Positions 1-5,334 of a stretch of DNA of 35,422 nt are shown here, piece after piece. The translations under genes were made by a program, and so were the position numbers. The stretch's first letter is position 1. Every line of letters starts with the position of its first letter. Source of the stretch: an uncultured Blautia sp. (GTDB lineage Bacteria; Bacillota; Clostridia; Lachnospirales; Lachnospiraceae); contig CAKRYE010000021.1 in the NCBI GenBank assembly GCA_934426285.1, positions 1 to 35,422 on the forward strand, in the 5' to 3' direction. The notes below the pieces were generated by a model. It was not told the DNA's origin and did no database searches. It was given only the letters and a program-made list of their open reading frames with translations.

Positions 1-26
1 TACTAATCGGGTGAGGGCTTGACCAA
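1..26 (+). rRNA. 23S ribosomal RNA, 3' end only
   Basis: The window opens with TACTAATCGG followed by GAGGGCTTGACC, the conserved 3' terminal segment of Firmicutes 23S rRNA. The rest of the gene lies upstream of the window. The exact last base is estimated from the usual end near TTGACCAA. A 5S gene (about 117 nt) cannot fit between this end and the tRNA at 132. Confidence 0.8.
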
Positions 27-131
27 AACGCAGGAAGTTAATTCTCAAGGAAATGTCAACATGTATGTAGTTTTGAAAGTATATTAATTATTTGCATGTG
101 GCTTCAATCAGTCACATGTATTATATTTTAT
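27..131 (+). other. rRNA-tRNA spacer with a processing-type hairpin
   Basis: This is an A+T-rich spacer between the 23S 3' end and tRNA-Trp. It contains the inverted repeat GCATGTG (94-100) and CACATGT (113-119) with a 12-base loop. There is no poly-T tail directly after it, so it is more likely a processing or structural stem than a terminator. No 5S-like sequence is visible. Confidence 0.45.
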
Positions 132-202
132 AGGGGATTGGTCAAATGGTATGATAGGGGTCTCCAAAACCTTTGGTGGGAGTTCGATTCTCTCATCCCC
201 TG
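132..202 (+). tRNA. tRNA-Trp (anticodon CCA)
   Basis: A full cloverleaf can be drawn. The acceptor stem is AGGGGAT (132-138) with ATCCCCT (195-201), and G202 is the discriminator. The anticodon stem is GGGGT/ACCTT with loop CTCCAAA, which places CCA at 164-166. The T stem is GGGAG/CTCTC with loop TTCGATT. The D stem is short and weak (GTC/GAT). The 3' CCA is not encoded, since CTAAAA follows. The gene lies just downstream of the 23S rRNA and is probably co-transcribed with it. Confidence 0.9.
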
Positions 203-208
203 CTAAAA

Positions 209-250
209 AACACCGGAAAGTCAATGAATATGGCTTTCCGGTGTTTTGTT
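209..250. terminator. Intrinsic terminator after tRNA-Trp
   Basis: A 10 bp perfect stem, CACCGGAAAG (211-220) with CTTTCCGGTG (234-243), is flanked by A residues on the left and TTTTGTT on the right. It ends the rRNA/tRNA transcript. Because it has A/T on both sides, it may also serve the convergent amidohydrolase gene, which stops at 263. Confidence 0.85.
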
Positions 251-262
251 ATATTGAGAAAC

Positions 263-1588
263 CTACTGAAGGAGATCCAGCACAATTCCACAAAATGCTT
301 TTACGCCATTTGCAAGGGCATCTTCGTGAAAATCAAATCTGTCATTATGAAGAGGTGCTGCACAGGGACTTAAATTTAAAAAATAACAGGATTGTCCGCC
401 ATGAGACTGCACACGTTGGGACATATAGTAATAATCTTCGCTTCCGCCCACATCTGCAGAGGAAAGGTGAAGAATTTTCAGATGCATTTCCTTTTCACAC
501 ACACTGGACAGACGTTTCATGAGAGGTTCATCGTTTTTTCCGCTTATGGCGGATCCCATCTGTCTGAGTTTATAGGTACAGCCATGCATTTGGGCTGCAG
601 AGTGGATGATACGTTCTGCATAATTTTTCATATATTCATTTGCCTCAATTGAGGATCCACGTACTTCTAATTCTATATGTGCATGGTCACAGATGATATT
701 TCTTCCAGTTCCTGCTGTGGCTTTACCCACATTAATTCTGGTATCACCATGACTACATCTGGGAATGGCATGAAGGTTTAAGATAGCTGTAGCCATAGAA
801 AGCATGGCATTGTTTCCTGATTCTGGTGAAGCAGAAGCATGAGCACTTTTACCATAGAATTCTGCATCAAATTTTGTGGTTGACATACTGTGACTTTTTC
901 CCACTCCGATGGCGAATCCCTGCTGCTGGGGACGATTACACATGTGTGAGGCCAGAACATAATCTACATCATCCAGATGTCCGTTTTCTACAATTGCCCG
1001 GGCACCTCGGACACCCTCTTCAGCCGGTTGAAAAATCAGTTTGACGGTTCCGTGAAGTTCATGGCGGATTTCACTGAGAATTCTGGCAATGCCAAGTCCT
1101 ATGGCTGTGTGTCCATCGTGACCGCAGGCATGCATGACACCACTATTTTGGGAACTAAATCCGTTCTTTGTGGGAAAATGTGTTCTTTCAGAACTTTCCT
1201 GTATGGGAAGGGCATCAATATCAAATCGAAGTGCTACAACAGGCCCGGAGCCGCAGCGTAAAATTCCGATTACACCGGTGAGACCTTTTTGGGTGTCCGG
1301 AAGATATGTAAGATCAGTACCTTCCTGATCGATAGTTTGTGTATAGTGTTCAGATAGACTGTTCTTATCAGGAATTCCCATTCGTGCATCTGCTTTACAG
1401 ACTGCTTCGCCGGTCAGGATTTCGTCAAAGTTAAATTTTTTTAAATAACCGGCAATAATGGAAGATGTGCGCATTTCCATCCATCCTGTTTCAGGATATT
1501 GGTGGAGGGTACGGCGGATTCTTTTTAATTCCGGTTGAAGCTGATCAGTTTTTATTAGTATTTGTTTGTATAAATCTGGAGTAATCAT
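263..1588 (-). CDS. M20 family amidohydrolase, AbgA-like (aminobenzoyl-glutamate hydrolase subunit A type)
   Basis: The product is a 441-residue zinc peptidase of the M20D/amidohydrolase group. It aligns by eye along its length with E. coli AbgA (436 aa), which with AbgB cleaves p-aminobenzoyl-glutamate. Motifs seen are FDIDALP (first metal Asp), MHACGHDGHTAIGLG (metal His/Asp), FQPAEEGVRGA (catalytic and metal Glu), and a C-terminal HNDRFDF metal His. A dimerisation domain with KFDAEFYGKSAHA lies in the middle. No AbgB or AbgT neighbour is present, so the true substrate (aminobenzoyl-glutamate, another N-acyl amino acid or a dipeptide) is open. A ribosome site AAAGGAATT precedes the ATG, and a sigma-A-like promoter lies at 1682-1710. 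It is probably a monocistronic cytoplasmic enzyme. Confidence 0.88.
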   Translation of the reverse strand: MITPDLYKQILIKTDQLQPELKRIRRTLHQYPETGWMEMRTSSIIAGYLKKFNFDEILTGEAVCKADARMGIPDKNSLSEHYTQTIDQEGTDLTYLPDTQKGLTGVIGILRCGSGPVVALRFDIDALPIQESSERTHFPTKNGFSSQNSGVMHACGHDGHTAIGLGIARILSEIRHELHGTVKLIFQPAEEGVRGARAIVENGHLDDVDYVLASHMCNRPQQQGFAIGVGKSHSMSTTKFDAEFYGKSAHASASPESGNNAMLSMATAILNLHAIPRCSHGDTRINVGKATAGTGRNIICDHAHIELEVRGSSIEANEYMKNYAERIIHSAAQMHGCTYKLRQMGSAISGKNDEPLMKRLSSVCEKEMHLKILHLSSADVGGSEDYYYMSQRVQSHGGQSCYFLNLSPCAAPLHNDRFDFHEDALANGVKAFCGIVLDLLQ

Positions 1589-1681
1589 ACGAATTCCTTT
1601 CTATGATCTGATATAGGCGGTATTTTTATAGTCCTCAGAATAAAGACAGAAGGGCTGAATGATATAAGAGTTTATATATAA

Positions 1682-1710
1682 AAGATATAGTGTGTATCAA
1701 ATCTTGTCAA
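1682..1710 (-). promoter_or_regulatory. Candidate sigma-A promoter for the AbgA-like gene
   Basis: On the minus strand a perfect -35 TTGACA (1710-1705) is separated by 17 bp from TATCTT (1687-1682). It lies about 95 bp upstream of the amidohydrolase start codon at 1588 and just after the stop of the upstream deacetylase gene. Confidence 0.65.
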
Positions 1711-1730
1711 TAGCAGTCAGAAAGTAATTT

Positions 1731-2576
1731 TTATGCAATAAGTTCCTTCAGACTATGGAAGCTGTATCCCATCTGTTCCCACTTGCTCAGAAGTTCATCC
1801 AGAATCAGAGCATTAGTGGAAGAGGTACTGTGAAGAAGTACAATAGCTCCCGGATGAATCCGATTGGTCAGCTTTGCAATGGCTTCCTGAGGATCCGGTT
1901 GATTATCCTGATACCAGTCTACATAGGCCAGACTCCAGAAAAAGGTGTGATATCCCAGTTCTTTTGCCATAGATAAGTTTAAAGTGCTGTAGATTCCCTG
2001 AGGAGGACGATAAAACTTTACCATTTCTTTGCCGGTAAGTTCTTTATATATAGCTTCCACATCGGATAGTTCCTTCTGAAATGCTTCTTTTGTAGAAATT
2101 TTGGACATATTTGGATGAGTCATAGTGTGATTGCCTATGATATGTCCTTCTTTTTCCATTCGTTTGATCAGATCGGGATTTTGGGATAGAAAATTTCCTA
2201 CTACAAAAAAAGTGGCTGGTACCTGATGCTTTTTTAAGGCATCCAGAATTGCAGAGGTATTACCATTTTCATATCCTGCATCAAAGGTAAGATAGATATT
2301 TTTGCTATCAGTGTCCTGAACGTAAAAAGCATTGTATTGTTTTAATTCTTGTATGGAAGCATTACCAAGAGGCTGCTTTCCTTTTTCTTGAAAACTGAGC
2401 CCCCAGTTTCCAGAAGAACCAGAAGATACAGAGAGTGCTGTGAGATCCGGAGGGATGATTCCGGAGGATGTGATTTTGGCAAGCAGGCGTCCTGTCAGGA
2501 AAGCTGTACAGAAAATCAGTATAAGCTTCAGATATTTTCCGAATCTGCTGTGAAAGAGATATGTAAGATTCTTCAT
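1731..2576 (-). CDS. pdaA: Polysaccharide deacetylase, PdaA-like (delta-lactam de-N-acetylase of spore cortex)
   Basis: This is a 281-residue NodB-fold deacetylase. PdaA removes the N-acetyl group from muramic acid so that muramic-delta-lactam can form in spore cortex peptidoglycan. Visible motifs are LTFDAGYENG (catalytic and metal Asp), GNHTMTHP (two metal His), FYRPPQG, and a C-terminal GAIVLLHS, in the order typical of PdaA. An N-terminal hydrophobic segment (about residues 15-35) serves as signal anchor, placing the enzyme outside the membrane. The open frame extends upstream to 2654, but the ATG at 2576 has a GGAG ribosome site 8 bases ahead, whereas the upstream ATG has none. Its presence suggests a spore-forming organism. 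It could also be a PdaA paralogue with a vegetative role. Confidence 0.85.
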   Translation of the reverse strand: MKNLTYLFHSRFGKYLKLILIFCTAFLTGRLLAKITSSGIIPPDLTALSVSSGSSGNWGLSFQEKGKQPLGNASIQELKQYNAFYVQDTDSKNIYLTFDAGYENGNTSAILDALKKHQVPATFFVVGNFLSQNPDLIKRMEKEGHIIGNHTMTHPNMSKISTKEAFQKELSDVEAIYKELTGKEMVKFYRPPQGIYSTLNLSMAKELGYHTFFWSLAYVDWYQDNQPDPQEAIAKLTNRIHPGAIVLLHSTSSTNALILDELLSKWEQMGYSFHSLKELIA

Positions 2577-2608
2577 AGAAGAAACTCCAAAATAATTGGT
2601 ATTGTTAT

Positions 2609-2638
2609 TATATATGCGTAAAAAGAGTGAAAAATTCA
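2609..2638 (-). promoter_or_regulatory. Candidate sporulation-type promoter of the pdaA-like gene
   Basis: On the minus strand TGAAT (2638-2634) is followed after 17 bp by CATATATAA (2616 downward). This resembles the sigma-G/sigma-E style -35 (GNAT) and -10 (CATNNTA) elements more than a sigma-A promoter, which fits a cortex gene. The match is imperfect and the region is A+T rich, so this is only a candidate. Confidence 0.35.
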
Positions 2639-2642
2639 AATA

Positions 2643-2680
2643 AAAAAGAGCCATCAGTTTCGTTTACTGTGGCTCTTTTT
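2643..2680. terminator. Strong terminator closing the repeat-array transcript
   Basis: AAAAAGAGCCA (2643-2653) pairs with TGGCTCTTTTT (2670-2680), and CAGT (2655-2658) pairs with ACTG (2666-2669). This gives about 15 bp with a short loop. Read on the minus strand it ends in TTTTTTATTT. It lies between the repeat array and the pdaA promoter, so its natural role is to stop minus-strand transcription coming out of the array. The hairpin is symmetric and could also work on the plus strand. Confidence 0.85.
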
Positions 2681-2690
2681 AAAATTGAAT

Positions 2691-3240
2691 ATCCAATGGT
2701 AAGTACCTCGCTTTCTGATTATTATTTTACATTTTTTAATTTATAAGATCAAAGACTCATATCCCATCGGTCTGTACCATCCTTTAAAATTTTGAAGATA
2801 AGGTAAATCATTAAATTTTCATTGGTCTATACCATCCTTATGTGATTTGAAAATAAGGTAAATCGTTATGATCTCATTGGACTATACCATCCTTTTGTGT
2901 AATTTAGAGATTGGGTAAATCATTATGATTTCATTGGTCCGTACCATCCTTTTGTAATTTAGAGATGAGGTAAATCATTATGGTTTCATTGGACTGTACC
3001 ATCCTTCTGTAATTTGGAAATAGGGTAAATCGTTAATACTTCATTGGACTGTACCTTCTTTAAAGTAATTAATAAGTTTCAGATATAAAACGTTATTGGA
3101 TTTAAAGCTTTAAGTTCTTGGTGGTCTGTACCTGCCTTTCATAAATTATAAGAATTGATTTAAAATAAACTATGCTGGTGGTCTGTACCTCACTTTCACA
3201 TATTATAAATAAAATCTTATGTTTTCGGTGGTCTCACTCC
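2691..3240. repeat. Degenerate ~55 bp tandem repeat array, ten units
   Basis: The plus-strand core GGWCYRTACC recurs at 2698, 2769, 2824, 2879, 2936, 2991, 3046, 3123, 3180 and, degenerate, at 3229. Spacings are 71, 55, 55, 57, 55, 55, 77, 57 and 49 bp. Units 2-6 are best conserved: ATTGG, core, ATCCTT, an A+T block, GGTAAATC, then a second palindromic block (AAATCAT/ATGATTT, clearest at 2917-2931). Outer units keep mainly the core. Core copies are nearly palindromic (GGT-N4-ACC). Units differ by many substitutions, unlike CRISPR repeats, and the between-core sequence is also shared. The function is unknown; it lies between divergent pdaA and eno. Confidence 0.85.
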
Positions 3241-3281
3241 TTTCAGCTTTTATTTTTTATCCCCTGTTGTTTTATGACCTT

Positions 3282-3310
3282 ACTATATCAGATAACTCTG
3301 CATAAGTCAA
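3282..3310 (-). promoter_or_regulatory. Sigma-A-type promoter driving the repeat array
   Basis: On the minus strand TTGACT (3310-3305) is separated by exactly 17 bp from TATAGT (3287-3282), an excellent sigma-A match. The predicted start near 3275 leads straight into the first repeat and faces away from eno. The only thing downstream before a terminator is the array. Confidence 0.65.
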
Positions 3311-3469
3311 GTATAAATTTGAAAAAATATAAAATAAAATATAAAAGACAAATAAGATAAAGTTAATAAGGAAATATTCTGAAAATACAAGCTTGCCAGA
3401 AACTGTATAGAAAAAAATATCCGGGAAAAACTATTTCTATAAAAGTCTAATTTTATAGGAGGTTCTAAA
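3311..3469 (+). other. A+T-rich leader of eno without a clear promoter
   Basis: This is the stretch between the array promoter and the eno ribosome site. The best -35 candidate is TTGCCA at 3393-3398 with a poor -10 (AATATC at 3416). Several TATAAA-like strings occur in the A+T-rich part without a partner -35. The eno promoter is therefore not securely placed by eye. Confidence 0.3.
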
Positions 3470-4789
3470 ATGTTACGTTATCTGCCTGTAAGAAGGGTTC
3501 ACGCAAGACAAGTACTGGATTCCAGAGGAAATCCTACAGTTGAAGTAGAAGTTACGGTAGGAGAAGGCGTAATAGGGATAAATGGATATACGGGGAGAGC
3601 TATGGTGCCTTCCGGAGCTTCCACAGGAAAATTTGAAGCAGTTGAACTGCGGGATGGAGAAAAAGGAAATTATGGAGGATTAAGTGTTCACAGAGCAGTG
3701 GAAAATGTAAACACAAGACTGGCAGAAGCAATTTTGGGAGAAAATGCCCTGAATCAGAGATTCATTGATCACAAGATTATTGAGACAGATGGAACGGATA
3801 ATAAAAATAGTGTAGGAGCAAATGCTGCCCTGGGAGTATCTATGGCAGTGGCAAGGGCAGCGGCAGCAGCTTTGCGTATTCCTCTGTATCAGTATATGGG
3901 AGGATGTCATACAGGACGGATGCCGGTTCCTATGATGAATATTTTAAACGGGGGCAGGCATGCAGATAATACTGTGGATCTGCAGGAATTCATGATTATG
4001 CCTGCAGGTGCTTCAAACATAGAAGAAGCGATCCAGATGTGTGGAGAAATTTATCAGTGTCTAAAAATCATACTGAAACAGAAAAAACTTTCCACTGCAG
4101 TGGGAGACGAAGGCGGATTTGCTCCGGATCTGGAAGATTCTGAGAGTGTGCTGGAATTGATCATGGAGGCTGTAAAAAAGGCTGGATATGAGCCGGGAAA
4201 GGATATCTATATTGCTATTGATGCAGCTGCCAGTGAATTATATGATAAGGATAGAAATTCATATGTTTTCCCAGGTGAAAGCCTAATGAAAGGAAAAGAG
4301 ATTTTGCGGGATTCAGAGCAAATGATCGAATATTATGAGAGACTTCTGGACCAGTTTCCTATTGTATCTATTGAAGACGGATTGGAAGAAGATGACTGGG
4401 AAGGATGGAAAAAGCTTACAAAACGTCTGGGTGAAAGAGTTCAGCTGGTGGGAGATGACCTGTTTGTGACGAATATTAAGCGTCTGTCCTGCGGAATCAG
4501 GCAGAAGGCAGCAAATGCAATTCTTGTGAAAGTAAATCAGATCGGGACTCTGTCTGAGGCTTTGGATGCAGTCGAAATGGCACAGAAATCAGGATATCGT
4601 GTGATTATTTCACACAGATCAGGGGAGACGGAGGATTCCTTTATTGCAGATCTGGCAGTAGCCACAGGTGCAGGACAGATAAAAACAGGGGCCCCCTGCA
4701 GGTCTGACAGAAATGCAAAATACAATCAGCTTCTTCGTATTCACGAAGAACTGGGAGAACTGGAAATTTATGAGAATCCTTTTGTATAA
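3470..4789 (+). CDS. eno: Enolase (phosphopyruvate hydratase)
   Basis: The 439-residue product converts 2-phosphoglycerate to phosphoenolpyruvate in glycolysis and in the RNA degradosome-type complexes of Firmicutes. The N-terminal domain carries LDSRGNPT and the mobile loop SGAST (48-52). The barrel contains the Mg2+ ligand stretches [14 protein letters not shown] and VGDDLFVT, then the catalytic Lys354 in LVKVNQIGT. The signature SHRSGETED and the C-terminal [11 protein letters not shown] complete the family pattern. Length is about nine residues above B. subtilis Eno, with a slightly longer N-terminus. AGGAGG lies directly upstream of the ATG. It is separate from the other glycolytic genes here, and two hairpins without a U tract follow it. 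Confidence 0.98.
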   Translation: MLRYLPVRRVHARQVLDSRGNPTVEVEVTVGEGVIGINGYTGRAMVPSGASTGKFEAVELRDGEKGNYGGLSVHRAVENVNTRLAEAILGENALNQRFIDHKIIETDGTDNKNSVGANAALGVSMAVARAAAAALRIPLYQYMGGCHTGRMPVPMMNILNGGRHADNTVDLQEFMIMPAGASNIEEAIQMCGEIYQCLKIILKQKKLSTAVGDEGGFAPDLEDSESVLELIMEAVKKAGYEPGKDIYIAIDAAASELYDKDRNSYVFPGESLMKGKEILRDSEQMIEYYERLLDQFPIVSIEDGLEEDDWEGWKKLTKRLGERVQLVGDDLFVTNIKRLSCGIRQKAANAILVKVNQIGTLSEALDAVEMAQKSGYRVIISHRSGETEDSFIADLAVATGAGQIKTGAPCRSDRNAKYNQLLRIHEELGELEIYENPFV

Positions 4790-4828
4790 ACATAGGAAGA
4801 AAAGGAAAACGGCAAGTATGTATCTGAT

Positions 4829-4869
4829 GTTACTGTGAGAGAACAGTAATTATCAGCGAACATGATAAT
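4829..4869 (+). repeat. Twin palindrome in the eno-secG intergenic region
   Basis: TTACTGT (4830-4836) and ACAGTAA (4843-4849) form one stem with a 6-base loop. It shares bases with a second, ATTATCA (4849-4855) and TGATAAT (4863-4869). No T-run follows, so this is not a classical terminator. A TTACTGT...ACAGTAA pair recurs at 26255-26279, and a degenerate version follows secG at about 5271. Confidence 0.6.
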
Positions 4870-4900
4870 ACGGAAAATATTGAAAATTCAAGAATTGTAG

Positions 4901-4929
4901 TTGAAATCCACTCTCAGCTATGTTAAAAT
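4901..4929 (+). promoter_or_regulatory. Sigma-A-type promoter of secG
   Basis: TTGAAA (4901-4906) is followed after a 17 bp spacer by TAAAAT (4924-4929), 30 bp upstream of the secG start codon. Confidence 0.65.
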
Positions 4930-4959
4930 ACTTCCTAGTTGATTAGGAGGTGTAATGAA

Positions 4960-5196
4960 GTGAATGTTGTTAAGATTATTCTTGGTATTATTTTCTTAAT
5001 AGATTGTATTGCTCTTACTATTGTAGTTCTGATGCAGGAGGGTAAGCAGCAGGGCCTTGGCGCTATTGCCGGAGCGGCAGAGACATACTGGGGCAAGAAT
5101 AAGGGTCGTTCTATGGAGGGCGGACTTGTGAAGGCTACCACAGTTATGGGAATTTTGTTTTTCGTATTAGCTGTAGTGCTGAATATGCTTGGTTAA
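4960..5196 (+). CDS. secG: Preprotein translocase subunit SecG
   Basis: This is a 78-residue membrane protein, the small accessory subunit of the SecYEG channel that helps SecA-driven export. It has two hydrophobic segments (about residues 4-24 and 56-76) around the loop with QEGKQQGLGAIAG, a typical SecG motif. The open frame runs back to a TTG at 4939, but that would place AGGAGG inside the coding region. The GTG at 4960 has AGGAGG (4945-4950) nine bases ahead and gives normal SecG length. It has its own promoter and is followed by a terminator. secG next to rnr and smpB is a common Firmicutes arrangement. Confidence 0.93.
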   Translation: MNVVKIILGIIFLIDCIALTIVVLMQEGKQQGLGAIAGAAETYWGKNKGRSMEGGLVKATTVMGILFFVLAVVLNMLG

Positions 5197-5207
5197 TGAG
5201 AGAATGA

Positions 5208-5272
5208 AAATGCGGCTGTTGCAGTAAGCATATCCTTGTTTGGATGTGTGCTTATGCGGCAGCCATTTTTTT
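5208..5272 (+). terminator. Terminator after secG
   Basis: A long imperfect hairpin is formed by GGCTGTTGCAGTAAGCATATCC-type sequence on the left (ATGCGGCTG and AAGCATATCC) and GGATGTGTGCTT plus GCGGCAGCCAT on the right. It ends in seven T residues. It separates secG from rnr. Confidence 0.8.
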
Positions 5273-5334
5273 ACTGTGAAAGTGCTGGAAAACAGTTGAT
5301 TTTCAGATATGATGAATAGATACAGAGGAGTAAA

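Larger units (their letters stand above)
2641..3276 (-). ncRNA. Putative repeat-containing non-coding RNA (promoter-array-terminator unit)
   Basis: A sigma-A-like promoter at 3282-3310 (minus) and a strong terminator at 2643-2680 bracket the tandem repeats, so a transcript of about 635 nt is predicted. No reading frame of useful length exists on either strand: repeat spacings of 49, 55, 57, 71 and 77 bp are not multiples of three and stop codons recur in each unit. The RNA would carry about ten copies of GGUAYAGWCC, most preceded by AAGGA or GGA, and five central copies followed by GAUUUACC. In these central units GGU can close on ACC and AAUC can pair with GAUU. No known RNA family was recognised. 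Transcription is inferred from sequence only. Confidence 0.5.

Noticed and set aside
151..522. 123-codon plus-strand frame starting in tRNA-Trp
   Set aside because: It begins inside the tRNA, runs through the terminator and lies antisense to the amidohydrolase gene.
2691..3240. CRISPR array
   Set aside because: Repeats differ from each other, the segments between cores are also related, unit length is irregular, and no cas gene is near.
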